From an uncultured Gammaproteobacteria bacterium (lineage in GTDB: Bacteria; Pseudomonadota; Gammaproteobacteria; Nitrosococcales; Methylophagaceae): a DNA stretch of 64,000 nt. Of this stretch, positions 1 through 9,864 are shown in pieces. The stretch spans positions 17,115 through 81,114 of the forward strand of contig CAJQOM010000011.1 in NCBI GenBank assembly GCA_905479985.1, given 5' to 3'. The notes beneath the pieces are model-generated. The model was not told the origin of the DNA. It searched no databases and saw only the letters and a program-made list of their open reading frames with translations. The position numbers and the translations under genes are program-made. Every line of letters starts with the position of its first letter. The stretch's first letter is position 1.

Positions 1-153
1 CATCTCGAAGTCTTCTTTCCCAACTGAACATTCCGGACAACGCCAATCATCAGGAATATCATTCCAGCGGGTACCCGGTGCAATACCCTCCTCTGGTAAC
101 CCTTTGGCTTCATCATAGATAAAACCACATACTGTGCAAATCCACTTATTCAT
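1..153 (-). CDS. Rubredoxin (3' end cut by window edge)
   Basis: Small one-iron electron carrier of the cytoplasm. The 51 visible residues contain both rubredoxin knuckles, CTVCG at Cys6/Cys9 and CPEC at Cys39/Cys42, which together bind one Fe(Cys)4 centre. Family members are about 54 residues, so only a few C-terminal residues are missing. The start is the ATG at 153 with AGGA just upstream. It lies 11 bp downstream of the TauE/SafE gene on the same strand and is probably cotranscribed with it. Its redox partner cannot be told from the window. Confidence 0.95.
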   Translation of the reverse strand, partial: MNKWICTVCGFIYDEAKGLPEEGIAPGTRWNDIPDDWRCPECSVGKEDFEM

Positions 154-164
154 ATTTGTTCCTA

Positions 165-956
165 CTACCCAAAAAATAATGATACTGATACTGCCATTAA
201 GACTAATGAGAACAAGCGTTCTAATAATATTAATGGCAACTTTTTTGCCCATTTTGCTGCAAGTGGCGCAAATATGATGCTGGTGCTAATGACACCTAAA
301 AAAGCCTGCCAATGCACAAAGCCCGTTTGCCAGCTGTTTTCTGATCCTTGTTGCTCTGCAAAAACCATAAATCCAATGACGCCCGCAACCGCAATAGGAA
401 AGGCACAGGCTGCTGATGTACCGATGGCCCGTTGGATATTTTTGCCAGCCAATAACAAATAAGGGACGACCATTGTCCCGCCGCCCATTCCCACTAAGGC
501 TGAGATGCTGCCAAACACGCTGCCTGCTACAAATAAATACGGCTGCTGTAATAATCGCGTTGATACTGTGAGTACTGGCATCGATACCCAAAGCCTGATC
601 GACATTAAAAAAGCATAGACTGCAAACACCTGTTGCAATACTTGGCTGCTGAATAATATGGCCGAATAAGCCCCTAAAAACCCGCCAAAAATTAGCCCAC
701 CTGATAGCCGTTTCATCAATGGCCAGTCAACATTATGACCTCGGTGATGTGCCATCAATGATGACATTGAAGTCACAATGATCGCCATCAATGACGTGCT
801 GACGGCAATATGCATGAGATGCGTTTCTGGCATGCCATAAAACTTAAACACATACAGTAACGCTGGTACCGTCACCAACCCGCCGCCTAAACCAAGCAAC
901 CCAGCACTTATACCTGCAAATATGCCAATCACGGCAAAGCTTATCAACTCAATCAT
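165..956 (-). CDS. TauE/SafE family (DUF81) membrane exporter
   Basis: Integral inner-membrane protein of 263 residues. It has the duplicated half-structure of the TauE/SafE family: a glycine-rich segment near the N-terminus ([14 protein letters not shown], about residues 18-31) is echoed near residue 155 ([13 protein letters not shown]). About eight hydrophobic helices are apparent. Family members export sulfite, sulfoacetate or related organosulfur anions, but the substrate is not readable from sequence. It is divergent from hppA and lies directly upstream of the rubredoxin gene. Confidence 0.85.
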   Translation of the reverse strand: MIELISFAVIGIFAGISAGLLGLGGGLVTVPALLYVFKFYGMPETHLMHIAVSTSLMAIIVTSMSSLMAHHRGHNVDWPLMKRLSGGLIFGGFLGAYSAILFSSQVLQQVFAVYAFLMSIRLWVSMPVLTVSTRLLQQPYLFVAGSVFGSISALVGMGGGTMVVPYLLLAGKNIQRAIGTSAACAFPIAVAGVIGFMVFAEQQGSENSWQTGFVHWQAFLGVISTSIIFAPLAAKWAKKLPLILLERLFSLVLMAVSVSLFFG

Positions 957-1111
957 AACCCGCTAATTTAACAGGTTTATGTTGTTTACGGCTACAACTT
1001 TACACATCGATACGATACAGGGTATAAGACTACGACGTGTTTAAAAAATATTATTAAGTTTTCATATCGATCCAGCCCTTAAATTATTAATCATTATGTG
1101 AGGTTTTGCTT

Positions 1112-3124
1112 ATGTCTGCGTTGAGTTACCTGCCTGTCTTACTCGGTATCATTGGTCTTTATTGCGCATACCTGGTTTACGGTATCGTCAAAGCTGCGCC
1201 AGCAGGCTCCGGGAAAGTGGTTGAGATAGGGAATGAAATACACCTTGGTGCGATGGTGTTTATGAAAGCCGAATACAGTCGTCTCGCTATTTTTGCGACT
1301 GTCGTTTTACTCGCTATTTGGATGAGTGATTTGGGTGGTACAACCGCCTTTGCGTTCTTACTAGGCGCCTTATGCTCTGGTGCTGCTGGTTATATCGGCA
1401 TGTATACCGCCACGCAGGCGAATGTACGTACAGCTACTGCCGCACAAGATGAAGGTGCTTCGCAAGCCTTAACCGTTGCCTTCTTTGGCGGATCGATTAT
1501 GGGTTTGACCGTCGCTTCAATGGGCTTACTCGGCTTAGGTATTCTCTATTTATTGTTTGGTTCAGATCCCCACACTGTCCATGTAATTCATGGCTTTGGT
1601 ATGGGCGCGTCTACCGTTGCCCTGTTCTCTCGTGTTGGTGGCGGTATCTTTACTAAAAGTGCCGATGTCGGTGCTGATTTAGTTGGCAAACTTGAGGCCG
1701 GTATTCCAGAAGATGATCCACGTAACCCCGGGGTTATTGCTGATAATGTGGGCGATAATGTGGGTGATGTCGCCGGTATGGGCTCTGACATTTTTGAATC
1801 ATATTGTGGTTCGATGATCGCAAGTCTGGCGATTGCTTCGACGATGGGTTTAGCTGCTATACACCAGCTCGCTGACAACCAACAAACGCTGATGTTTATG
1901 CCATTGGCTTTAGCCTCGCTTGGCTTATTGTGTTCTATTGCGGGCATTTATGCTGTCAAACAATTTGCAGATAAAAGTCCAGAAGTCGCACTTAGATTTG
2001 GGACGATAGGTGCCTCAGCCCTCTTTATCATCACCGCCCTTATTTTAATTTTTTCTATGGGCGGAACATTCAATCTGTGGATGGCCGTACTCGCCGGTTC
2101 TGTTGGTGGCATCATCATTGGATTAGTCACAGAATATTATACCGGCGGCGCGCCTGTCAGAAAGCTTGCCAAAGATGGTGAAACGGGTGCTGCTACTGTC
2201 ATGATCAGCGGTTTAGCCTTGGGGATGCAATCTGTTGCGCTTCCCGTTGTGACCATTGCCGCTATTATCTTTATTGCCAGCCACTATGCGGGGCTCTATG
2301 GTGTTGGCATCGCTGCGGTCGGGATGTTAGCAACCGTCGGCATCACGATGGCGATTGATGCTTACGGCCCTATTGCCGATAACGCAGGCGGTATTGCTGA
2401 AATGGCAGAGATGGAAGAACAAACACGGGAAATCACTGATTCACTTGATGAGTTAGGCAATACGACTGCCGCTATTGGTAAAGGCTTTGCCATTGGTGCT
2501 GCTGCTTTGGCTGCTCTAGCATTGATTAGTGCTTATATTGAGACCATTAGCCATGGTAACCCTGATTTCCAATTACTTCTTAATGATCCTATTGTCCTCG
2601 TCGGCATGTTTTTAGGGGGTATTTTTCCCTTTTTGATTAGTGCTTTGACCATGACGGCTGTCGGTGATGCCGCTTTCGAAATGATTCACGAAATTCGACG
2701 TCAATTTCGTGATATCCCCGGGTTACTAGAAGGAACAGCAAAACCCGATACCGCACGTTGCATTGATATTGCCACCAAGGCTGCTTTAAACAAAATGATC
2801 TTGCCCGGCGCTATTGCAGTCTTTGCCCCTGTTTTAATCGGCTTTGGCTTAGGTCCTGAGGCTTTAGGCGGTATGCTAGGCGGTGCACTGATTACCGGTG
2901 TGATGATGGCGCTCATGATGGCTAATGCAGGTGGTGCTTGGGACAATGCTAAAAAGTATGTCGAAAAAGGCAACCTCGGCGGTAAGGGTTCTGATGTCCA
3001 TACTGCCGTCGTCGTCGGCGATACTGTTGGTGATCCTCTGAAAGATACGTCTGGCCCAGCGATGAATATTTTAATCAATGTCATGGCGATTGTTAGCCTT
3101 GTTATCGCACCATTGTTAGTCTAG
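1112..3124 (+). CDS. hppA: Membrane-bound ion-translocating inorganic pyrophosphatase
   Basis: Polytopic pump of 670 residues that couples PPi hydrolysis to H+ (or Na+) export across the inner membrane. The PPi/Mg site motif DVGADLVGK lies near residue 187, followed by the aspartate-rich [26 protein letters not shown] near residue 450 carries Ala where K+-independent enzymes carry Lys, so the enzyme should need K+. The acidic residue in SDIFESY matches the arrangement of Na+-PPases and K+-dependent H+-PPases, so the pumped ion stays open. The ATG at 1112 has AGG 8 bp upstream and is preferred to an in-frame TTG at 1106. A terminator follows. Confidence 0.96.
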   Translation: MSALSYLPVLLGIIGLYCAYLVYGIVKAAPAGSGKVVEIGNEIHLGAMVFMKAEYSRLAIFATVVLLAIWMSDLGGTTAFAFLLGALCSGAAGYIGMYTATQANVRTATAAQDEGASQALTVAFFGGSIMGLTVASMGLLGLGILYLLFGSDPHTVHVIHGFGMGASTVALFSRVGGGIFTKSADVGADLVGKLEAGIPEDDPRNPGVIADNVGDNVGDVAGMGSDIFESYCGSMIASLAIASTMGLAAIHQLADNQQTLMFMPLALASLGLLCSIAGIYAVKQFADKSPEVALRFGTIGASALFIITALILIFSMGGTFNLWMAVLAGSVGGIIIGLVTEYYTGGAPVRKLAKDGETGAATVMISGLALGMQSVALPVVTIAAIIFIASHYAGLYGVGIAAVGMLATVGITMAIDAYGPIADNAGGIAEMAEMEEQTREITDSLDELGNTTAAIGKGFAIGAAALAALALISAYIETISHGNPDFQLLLNDPIVLVGMFLGGIFPFLISALTMTAVGDAAFEMIHEIRRQFRDIPGLLEGTAKPDTARCIDIATKAALNKMILPGAIAVFAPVLIGFGLGPEALGGMLGGALITGVMMALMMANAGGAWDNAKKYVEKGNLGGKGSDVHTAVVVGDTVGDPLKDTSGPAMNILINVMAIVSLVIAPLLV

Positions 3125-3146
3125 ACACTTAAAACACTTTTTTTAT

Positions 3147-3176
3147 AAAGCCACGTGCTTGCGCGTGGCTTTTTCT
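3147..3176 (+). terminator. Rho-independent terminator after hppA
   Basis: An 8-bp stem, AAGCCACG (3148-3155) with CGTGGCTT (3164-3171), has an 8-nt loop and is followed by TTTTC. It lies 23 bp after the hppA stop and ends just before the GTG start of the MATE gene. Confidence 0.85.
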
Positions 3177-3192
3177 TTGGATCTTAATACCC

Positions 3193-4500
3193 GTGTCCAA
3201 CAACGACCAAGCTGTTAACCACCGTCAAATTTGGCAAATCGCTGGCCCAATGATTGTGGCCAATATGTCTATTCCGTTACTCGGTATGGTCGATACCGCC
3301 GTGGTCGGGCATTTAGACTCTCCGTCTTATGTCGGCGCTGTGGCTGTTGGCACCTTAATTTTCAGTTTTTTATTCTGGGGGTTTGGTTTCCTCAGAATGG
3401 CGACTACCGGCCTCACAGCCCAAGCAATGGGCCGCGAAGACATCTCGGAAAGTCACCTCATTCTACAAAAATCAATTGTGCTCGCCCTCGTTATTTCACT
3501 GTTCTTAGTTATTTTTCAACAACCCTTATCTCAATTGGCTTTTGCCATTATCGACAGTAGTGAACAAGTGAGGACGCTCGGACAAAATTACTTTGCGATT
3601 AGGATTTGGAGTTCACCCGCTATTCTCATTAATTATGTCATTTTAGGGTGGCTTATTGGGCAAGCTGCAACGCGGGCGGCTTTGTCATTAGTTTTGCTCA
3701 TTAATCTTAGCAATATCATTTTAGATTTACTGTTTGTATCGCTCTTTGATCTGGCTGTTGACGGTGTTGCGATAGCCTCGGTGATTGCAGAATATCTTGG
3801 CCTTGCTTACGCTTGTCTTTTAATACGACAACGTCACTTTCGATTCTCCAAAACAAATTCAACCGATAAAAGCCAACTGGGCTTGGCTAAGATGTTACCT
3901 CTACATGGTAATATTTTTATTCGTACTTTGTGTCTTGTCTTTTGCTTTGGTTTTTTCACCGCCCAAGGTGCTAAACAAGACGATATTACATTAGCTGCCA
4001 ATGCCGTCCTGCTCCATTTTATTACTTTTATGGCTTTTTTCTTAGATGGTTTTGCCAATGCGGTAGAAGTTATTGCTGGCAAGGCAACGGGTGCTAGAAA
4101 CAAGACTTTATTAAAGCAGGGATTATATTACGCCGCCATTTGGTCTGTTGGCATTGCGGGCTTATTTAGCATTAGCTATAGCGCATTTGGCCCCAGTATT
4201 ATCCGACTATTAACCTCGATTCCAGAGGTTGTGTTAAGCGCCGAGCAATATTTGCCTTGGTTATTTGTTGCGCCTTTGATTGCGGTCTGGAGTTATCTAT
4301 TCGATGGCTTATTCATTGGGACAATGCGCAGTGTGGCAATGCGAAATACGATGTTGTTTTCGACTTTTTGCTGTTACTTGCCGGCTTGGTATTTTCTGCA
4401 ACCCTATGGGAACCATGGGTTATGGCTTGCTTTATTAATTTTTCTGGCTGCGCGTGGCATTAGCCAAGCCTGTTATTTACCCAACATTTTATCTAAGTAG
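3193..4500 (+). CDS. MATE family efflux transporter (DinF-like)
   Basis: Multidrug and toxin extrusion antiporter of 435 residues with about 12 transmembrane helices. The N-terminus (IAGPMIVANMSIPLLGMVD, residues 17-35) and GHLDSPSYVGAVAVG are typical of the DinF branch, which uses a Na+ or H+ gradient to expel cationic or organic compounds from the cytoplasm. The best start is a GTG only 17 bp past the hppA terminator, and the ribosome-binding site is weak. Its promoter is not obvious, so readthrough from hppA is possible. It converges on the small gene at 4567. Confidence 0.88.
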   Translation: MSNNDQAVNHRQIWQIAGPMIVANMSIPLLGMVDTAVVGHLDSPSYVGAVAVGTLIFSFLFWGFGFLRMATTGLTAQAMGREDISESHLILQKSIVLALVISLFLVIFQQPLSQLAFAIIDSSEQVRTLGQNYFAIRIWSSPAILINYVILGWLIGQAATRAALSLVLLINLSNIILDLLFVSLFDLAVDGVAIASVIAEYLGLAYACLLIRQRHFRFSKTNSTDKSQLGLAKMLPLHGNIFIRTLCLVFCFGFFTAQGAKQDDITLAANAVLLHFITFMAFFLDGFANAVEVIAGKATGARNKTLLKQGLYYAAIWSVGIAGLFSISYSAFGPSIIRLLTSIPEVVLSAEQYLPWLFVAPLIAVWSYLFDGLFIGTMRSVAMRNTMLFSTFCCYLPAWYFLQPYGNHGLWLALLIFLAARGISQACYLPNILSK

Positions 4501-4566
4501 CAGTGCTTATAGTTAGTTCGGCTAATTGGTTTTGCAAAGCACATTAAACACACCTTTTACCTAAGT

Positions 4567-4767
4567 TTAAAAAGTATGATCATTCTGCCATGCATTGGCA
4601 TTGCTGCGGCGGTCTTGATAGTTTCGGCGCTCACCTTGCTCTAAATCGAAGCGAATCATTTCACGCCTGTCACCGCCATCGCGTCTTTCCTTTGCGCGAC
4701 GATCTCTATTGCCCGCGGCTAACCACTCGGCATACGTCCTAATTTTCTTTTGTTTGAAATCAGCCAT
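4567..4767 (-). CDS. Small Arg-rich conserved hypothetical protein (66 aa)
   Basis: I do not recognise a named family. The 66-residue product is dominated by arginine, aspartate and glutamate, with repeated RR pairs (NRDRRAKERRDGGDRRE, then GERRNYQDRR), and has no membrane segment. A strong Shine-Dalgarno AGGGGA lies 7 bp before the ATG at 4767, which supports translation. The GGxRR/RRxxxR pattern resembles small basic proteins of gammaproteobacteria. Nucleic-acid binding would be only a guess. It lies 58 bp downstream of the pseudouridine synthase gene on the same strand. Confidence 0.65.
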   Translation of the reverse strand: MADFKQKKIRTYAEWLAAGNRDRRAKERRDGGDRREMIRFDLEQGERRNYQDRRSNANAWQNDHTF

Positions 4768-4825
4768 GTCTTCCCCTTTTTCACTGTCCTTATACTGTGC
4801 ACAATACGCTTTTAAGCCGTATTTT

Positions 4826-5668
4826 TCAATCCTTTAGCGTTAACTCATACTTTTTTTTCTGATGACTAAACGGACATTCAAAGGCCAAATAGTAAGCTGT
4901 TAATTGTAAATCTTCTTTCACCTCAATGTCGCCATATAAACGATCTCCTACAACAGGAAACCCGATAAATGCACTGTGCCGCCTAATTTGATGCTTACGG
5001 CCTGTTTCAATTCTGACTTCCAGCAAAGAGCGATTTTGGTCTGGATCAAATTGTAAAAAGATAAAGTGACTTTTTGCTTGTCGGCCATCAATCTCTTGTT
5101 CTACCGTTAGGGGCTGATGCATTGTCGCTGCTTTGTCAAATTGGCCATGTACCCATATTTGATAGCGTTTATCAATGTCACGCTGTTGGAATAAGGCCGA
5201 CAGTGCCGCTGCTGCTTTTTTTTCATGCGCTACAATAATTAACCCATTTGCCGCCCTATCAAGTCTGTGGACAGTGAAACTATTTCTTTGTGGCAAAAGA
5301 TGCTGTTCTGCCCAGCGGGTTATGGTGCAGTGATCACCCCATTTAGATCCTTGCGATAACATGCCGTAGGGCTTATTCCAAATACTGTAATGCTTCTCAT
5401 CACTGATAAGTATTGGCGTTGGTGGTATACGGTCAATAACTGATTTATCGTAATAAAGATGTAATGTTGCGTTTGTGCTAAGTACTTTTTTTGCACGCCT
5501 TAGCCGTTGCGTTTTCTTGCCCACAGTCTGCCAGACTGCGCCCTTTTGCATTAATTGTTTAATCAATTGCTTGGATAAACCGCTTTCACTCGCCAACACA
5601 TCAACGGCAAACCTTCCCTGCTCAGTCACTTCAATGTGTTTTTCGAACCGATTTGCTAACTCAGACAT
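4826..5668 (-). CDS. RluA-family RNA pseudouridine synthase
   Basis: Cytoplasmic RNA-modifying enzyme of 280 residues that isomerises uridine to pseudouridine without a cofactor. The N-terminal ~70 residues resemble an S4 RNA-binding module (SGLSKQLIKQLMQKGAVW). The catalytic motif HRLDRAANGLII near residue 132 supplies the essential aspartate, and GRKHQIRRH further on is the family's conserved basic motif. The target, rRNA or tRNA, cannot be assigned; RluC/TruC-like relatives act on either. It is divergent from the DUF4124 gene at 5724. Confidence 0.88.
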   Translation of the reverse strand: MSELANRFEKHIEVTEQGRFAVDVLASESGLSKQLIKQLMQKGAVWQTVGKKTQRLRRAKKVLSTNATLHLYYDKSVIDRIPPTPILISDEKHYSIWNKPYGMLSQGSKWGDHCTITRWAEQHLLPQRNSFTVHRLDRAANGLIIVAHEKKAAAALSALFQQRDIDKRYQIWVHGQFDKAATMHQPLTVEQEIDGRQAKSHFIFLQFDPDQNRSLLEVRIETGRKHQIRRHSAFIGFPVVGDRLYGDIEVKEDLQLTAYYLAFECPFSHQKKKYELTLKD

Positions 5669-5723
5669 GTTATGTTCCGTGACTTTAACGTAAAATTAAG
5701 TTTTTTGATTGGGAGGCTAGTCA

Positions 5724-6182
5724 ATGTTTAATCATTATTTAAAATACTGCTGCGCCATTATTGTCATTTTATCATTTCAGAGTACGTCTTACGCACAAGC
5801 CTATAAATGGGTGGATGAAAATGGTCAAACCCACTTTTCACAGCAAGCCCCTACGGATAGAGAAGCTGACGTTATCAAAACCCGGCCCGGCCCTAAAGTC
5901 GCGCCGGCACAATCTCAACAAGTCGTCGATGATTTAATTAACAAACAAAAAATTGATGTTAAATCAAAAGAGCAAGCAAAAATAAAACAGCAGCAACAAG
6001 CTGAACAAGCCAAAATCAAATCCAAAAACTGCGATATTGCTAAAAATAACTTAACCAGCTATCAAAACAACCCTAATGGCAAAACTAAAAATGCCGATGG
6101 TGAGTATATCCGCGTTGACGAAATTGAACGCCAAAACAGAATGAAGCAGCTCAAACAAGATATTCAAAAACATTGCCAGTAA
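5724..6182 (+). CDS. DUF4124 domain periplasmic protein
   Basis: Exported protein of 152 residues. A signal peptide (hydrophobic core IIVILSF, cleavage likely after SYAQA near residue 26) precedes a short DUF4124 domain with the hallmark AYKWVDENGQTHFSQQAP. The remainder is a Gln/Lys-rich, probably coiled-coil segment with one further Cys pair (Cys103, Cys151). DUF4124 proteins are common in gammaproteobacteria and have no established function. A GGAG-type ribosome-binding site lies upstream of the ATG. It leads a rightward run that includes the tautomerase gene 12 bp downstream. Confidence 0.8.
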   Translation: MFNHYLKYCCAIIVILSFQSTSYAQAYKWVDENGQTHFSQQAPTDREADVIKTRPGPKVAPAQSQQVVDDLINKQKIDVKSKEQAKIKQQQQAEQAKIKSKNCDIAKNNLTSYQNNPNGKTKNADGEYIRVDEIERQNRMKQLKQDIQKHCQ

Positions 6183-6194
6183 GGAGAAAACATC

Positions 6195-6530
6195 ATGCCC
6201 TATTTAAATATTGTAACCAATAAAGCCGTTGATGATGAATCCAGCCTATTGAAAGCCGCCAGTCGTGTTGTCAGTCAAGCCACTGGCAAACAAGAAACCT
6301 ATGTGATGATCAGTGCTGACCATAACCCGCATATGATCATGGGTGGCAGTGATGCACCTTTGGCATTATTGGATTATCGCGCCTTAGGTCTACCGGCTGA
6401 ACGTTCGGCTTTTTCTGATGCTTTATGCCAACTCATTACAGATCAGCTCTCTATTCCCGGTGAACGCATTTATATCAGTATGACTGATTCTGAGCGCCAA
6501 AACTGGGGTTGGAATCATCAGACTTTTTGA
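6195..6530 (+). CDS. MIF-like tautomerase (phenylpyruvate tautomerase family)
   Basis: Small homotrimeric protein of 111 residues related to macrophage migration inhibitory factor and D-dopachrome tautomerase. Pro follows the initiator Met (MPYLNI), as needed for the N-terminal proline general base after Met removal. The family signatures GGSDAPLALLDYRALG (about residues 51-66) and the C-terminal RIYISMTDSERQNWGWN match MIF and phenylpyruvate tautomerase. Bacterial members enolise phenylpyruvate-like substrates in vitro, but the physiological substrate is unknown. An AGGAG site lies at the correct spacing. Confidence 0.9.
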   Translation: MPYLNIVTNKAVDDESSLLKAASRVVSQATGKQETYVMISADHNPHMIMGGSDAPLALLDYRALGLPAERSAFSDALCQLITDQLSIPGERIYISMTDSERQNWGWNHQTF

Positions 6531-6595
6531 TGTTTCACGACATTAACTCATTGTCTTAATTCACTTACTATTTTTAACAGGATCTCACCCCGGAT

Positions 6596-8308
6596 ATGCG
6601 TAGTTCTCAAGTCCTTATTGCCACTCTAAAAGAAACCCCTGCTGATGCCGAAATCATCAGTCATCAGTTAATGCTTCGTGCCGGATTAATTCGTCGCTCA
6701 GCATCAGGCTTATATACTTGGTTACCGATGGGGCTAAAGGTCTTACGCAAGGCAGAAGCCATTGTTCGTGAGGAAATGGCGAAAGCAGGTGCTCAGGAAT
6801 TGTTAATGCCATCAATACAACCTGCAGAACTTTGGCAACAAACTGGCCGTTGGGAAAAATATGGGCCTGAATTACTGCGTATTAATGATCGCCATGGTCG
6901 TGAGTTTTGTTATGGCCCGACCCATGAGGAAGTCATTACCGACTTAGTGGGGCAAGAAATTCGTAGTTATAAACAATTACCAATTACTTTTTATCAAATT
7001 CAAACCAAATTCCGTGATGAAATCAGACCCCGTTTTGGTTTAATGCGTGCCCGTGAGTTTTTGATGAAAGATGCTTACTCTTTTCATCTTGATCAAGATT
7101 CACTGCAGCAAACCTATGACACGATGTTTGCGGCTTACACCCGTATTTTTGAACGGATGGGCTTAAACTTCCGTCCTGTGCTGGCAGATACCGGCAGTAT
7201 TGGCGGCAATGCGTCCCATGAATTCCATGTTTTAGCCAGTTCTGGTGAAGATGCCATCGCCTTTAGTAACCAAAGCCAATATGCCGCCAACGTTGAATTA
7301 GCTGAAGCAATCGCACCTAGTGGTGAACGCCCTGCCCCGACAGCCACCATGGCTGCTGTCGATACGCCTAAACAACATACCATTGAACAAGTTTGTGACT
7401 TTATGAAAGTCTCGGCAGATCAATGTGTCAAAACATTACTTGTCGAAGGTGTCGCAGAAGATAGTGTTGTAGCACTTGTGCTGCGTGGTGATCATGAGTT
7501 AAATGACGTTAAGGCTGAAAAACACTCACTTGTAGCTAGTCCCTTAACCTTTGCAACACCTGAACAAGTGACTGCTGCTTGTGGTGCCAATATTGGTTCT
7601 ATCGGACCAGTTGGCTTAACGATTCCCGTTATTGTTGATCGTGCTGCCGCGCATCTTGCTGATTTTATCTGTGGTGCTAATCAAAACGGCCAACACCTCG
7701 CCGGCGTCAACTGGGTGCGTGACTTGCCAGAACCTGAAACAGTTGATCTACGTAATGTTATCGCAGGTGATGCCAGCCCTGATGGCGAAGGTAATCTAGA
7801 GATTGCCCGTGGTATTGAAGTCGGTCATATCTTCCAATTGGGTGACAATTACAGCCAAAAACTCAATGCCAATGTGTTGGCTGAGTCTGGTAAAGCACAA
7901 ATCTTGACTATGGGTTGTTATGGTATTGGTGTGTCACGTGTCGTTGCAGCGGCGATTGAGCAACATCATGATGACCGCGGCATTATCTGGCCATTGGCAC
8001 TCGCGCCATTCCAAGTGGTTTTAGTCCCGATTAATGCCCATAAATCAGTCCGTCTGCGTGACGCTGCAGAAGCGATGTATCAACAATTACTTGATGCCGG
8101 CTTCGATATCTTATTTGATGACCGTAAACAAAGACCCGGCGTTGCTTTTGCTGATATGGATTTGATCGGTATTCCACACCGCCTTATTCTGGGTGAACGT
8201 GGTTTAGATGAAGGATTGGTAGAATATAAATGTAGAGCTGACGGCAGCGATGCTGAATTTGCTATTAGCGATGTCATTGAGCAACTCACTCAACGGATGG
8301 AAGCCTAA
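6596..8308 (+). CDS. proS: Prolyl-tRNA synthetase
   Basis: Class II aminoacyl-tRNA synthetase that charges tRNA-Pro in the cytoplasm. Its 570 residues match the bacterial type with an inserted editing (INS/YbaK) domain, here about residues 225-410, which clears mischarged Ala-tRNA-Pro. The N-terminus ([18 protein letters not shown]) and the motif 2 region ([25 protein letters not shown]) are characteristic, and the motif 3 region [14 protein letters not shown] lies near residue 440. The fumarase gene begins 9 bp downstream, suggesting cotranscription. Confidence 0.98.
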   Translation: MRSSQVLIATLKETPADAEIISHQLMLRAGLIRRSASGLYTWLPMGLKVLRKAEAIVREEMAKAGAQELLMPSIQPAELWQQTGRWEKYGPELLRINDRHGREFCYGPTHEEVITDLVGQEIRSYKQLPITFYQIQTKFRDEIRPRFGLMRAREFLMKDAYSFHLDQDSLQQTYDTMFAAYTRIFERMGLNFRPVLADTGSIGGNASHEFHVLASSGEDAIAFSNQSQYAANVELAEAIAPSGERPAPTATMAAVDTPKQHTIEQVCDFMKVSADQCVKTLLVEGVAEDSVVALVLRGDHELNDVKAEKHSLVASPLTFATPEQVTAACGANIGSIGPVGLTIPVIVDRAAAHLADFICGANQNGQHLAGVNWVRDLPEPETVDLRNVIAGDASPDGEGNLEIARGIEVGHIFQLGDNYSQKLNANVLAESGKAQILTMGCYGIGVSRVVAAAIEQHHDDRGIIWPLALAPFQVVLVPINAHKSVRLRDAAEAMYQQLLDAGFDILFDDRKQRPGVAFADMDLIGIPHRLILGERGLDEGLVEYKCRADGSDAEFAISDVIEQLTQRMEA

Positions 8309-8317
8309 ACCTAAACT

Positions 8318-9841
8318 ATGACGGTTATCAGCAAAAAAGACTTTATCGATAGCATTGCAGATGCCTTGCAATTTATTGCGTGTTATCACCCCAAAGACTT
8401 CATCCAAGCGATGTCGGCGGCCTATGATAAAGAGCAATCGCCTGCTGCCAAAGATGCCATCGCTCAGATTCTGATTAACTCACGCATGTGTGCTGAAGAT
8501 CAGCGCCCTATTTGCCAAGATACCGGCATAGTGAATGTCTTTATTAAAGTTGGTATGTCGGTGCAATGGGACAGTGACCAAAGCATTGAAGATATGGTCA
8601 ATGAAGGCGTTCGACGTGCGTATACCCATCCTGATAATGTCTTGCGGGCTTCTATTGTTGATGATCCTATCGGCACACGCAAAAATACCGGCGATAACAC
8701 ACCAGCAGTGGTTCATAGTGAAGTGGTACTCGGCGATAAAGTCGAGATTCATATTGCTGCCAAAGGCGCTGGTTCTGAGAATAAAGCCAAATTTACCGTG
8801 CTTAACCCCAGTGATAATTTAGTAGACTGGATTTTAGAGACCATTCCTAAAATGGGTGCAGGCTGGTGTCCACCTGGGATGATTGGTATTGGCGTCGGCG
8901 GCACGGCTGAGAAAGCAATGTTAATGGCCAAAGAATCGTTAATGGCGCCAATTGATATCCATGATCTTATTGCACGTGGCCCTGTCACTGCCTCGGAGAA
9001 ATTACGGCTTGAACTGTTTGAGAAAATAAATCAACTCGGTATTGGTGCCCAAGGCCTTGGCGGACTGACAACGGTATTAGATGTCAAAGTCAATGACTAT
9101 GCTACGCATGCCGCATCACTACCTGTCGCGCTTATTCCCAATTGTGCTGCCACTCGCCATTGTCATTTTGTGCTTGATGGTTCTGGCCCCGCTGAATTTA
9201 CACCACCCGCCTTATCAGACTGGCCTGACATCACACGACATATCGCCGCTAATACGCGCCACATTAATTTAGATACCGTGACTGCCGATGATATTCAGTC
9301 TTGGCTGCCGGGTGATACGTTATTACTCACTGGCCGTTTATTAACTGGTCGCGATGCTGCCCATAAAAAGATTGCCGACTTGTTTGCAAATGGCCAAACT
9401 TTGCCCGACAACTTAGATTTCAAAGGTCGCTTTATTTATTATGTTGGCCCTGTTGATCCTGTTAAAAATGAAGTCGTTGGCCCTGCTGGCCCTACCACGG
9501 CAACTCGCATGGATAAGTTCACAGACATGATGTTGGGCCAAACAGGCTTACTGGGTATGATTGGTAAAGCAGAGCGTGGCCCATCAGCCATTGCGGCAAT
9601 TAAGAAGTATCGCTCGGTGTCACTGATTGCGGTTGGCGGATCAGCTTACTTAGTCTCTAAAGCAATCAAATCGGCTCGCATCGTGGCCTTTGAAGAGTTG
9701 GGTATGGAAGCGATTCGAGAATTCACTGTAGAAAATATGCCGGTGACTGTCGCTGTTGATAGTCTTGGCCAATCGGTGCATGAATCTGGCCCCAAAGAAT
9801 GGCGACAAAACATCGCCGATATCGCCATTTATAAAAAATAA
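8318..9841 (+). CDS. Class I fumarate hydratase ([4Fe-4S])
   Basis: Oxygen-sensitive fumarase of the TCA cycle that interconverts fumarate and malate. Its 507 residues are similar to FumA/FumB. Candidate iron-sulfur cysteines are Cys66 in RPICQDTG, the Cys in GAGWCPPGMIG near residue 186, and those in PNCAATRHCHF near residue 280. The C-terminal beta domain (VGPAGPTTATRMDKFTDMML) is fused to the alpha domain as in single-chain class I enzymes. It lies 9 bp after proS and 23 bp before the CopD-like gene. FumA versus FumB cannot be resolved. Confidence 0.95.
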   Translation: MTVISKKDFIDSIADALQFIACYHPKDFIQAMSAAYDKEQSPAAKDAIAQILINSRMCAEDQRPICQDTGIVNVFIKVGMSVQWDSDQSIEDMVNEGVRRAYTHPDNVLRASIVDDPIGTRKNTGDNTPAVVHSEVVLGDKVEIHIAAKGAGSENKAKFTVLNPSDNLVDWILETIPKMGAGWCPPGMIGIGVGGTAEKAMLMAKESLMAPIDIHDLIARGPVTASEKLRLELFEKINQLGIGAQGLGGLTTVLDVKVNDYATHAASLPVALIPNCAATRHCHFVLDGSGPAEFTPPALSDWPDITRHIAANTRHINLDTVTADDIQSWLPGDTLLLTGRLLTGRDAAHKKIADLFANGQTLPDNLDFKGRFIYYVGPVDPVKNEVVGPAGPTTATRMDKFTDMMLGQTGLLGMIGKAERGPSAIAAIKKYRSVSLIAVGGSAYLVSKAIKSARIVAFEELGMEAIREFTVENMPVTVAVDSLGQSVHESGPKEWRQNIADIAIYKK

Positions 9842-9864
9842 TCATTGTTTAATCAGGAGAGATC

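Noticed and set aside
1588..1947. Long frames on the strand opposite hppA, also at 2701-3084
   Set aside because: Composition follows the repetitive codons of hppA and there is no start signal; typical antisense shadow frames.
4802..4826. Hairpin AATACG/CGTATT followed by T's near the pseudouridine synthase stop
   Set aside because: The T-run is on the plus strand, but no plus-strand gene precedes it, and the stem is only 6 bp.
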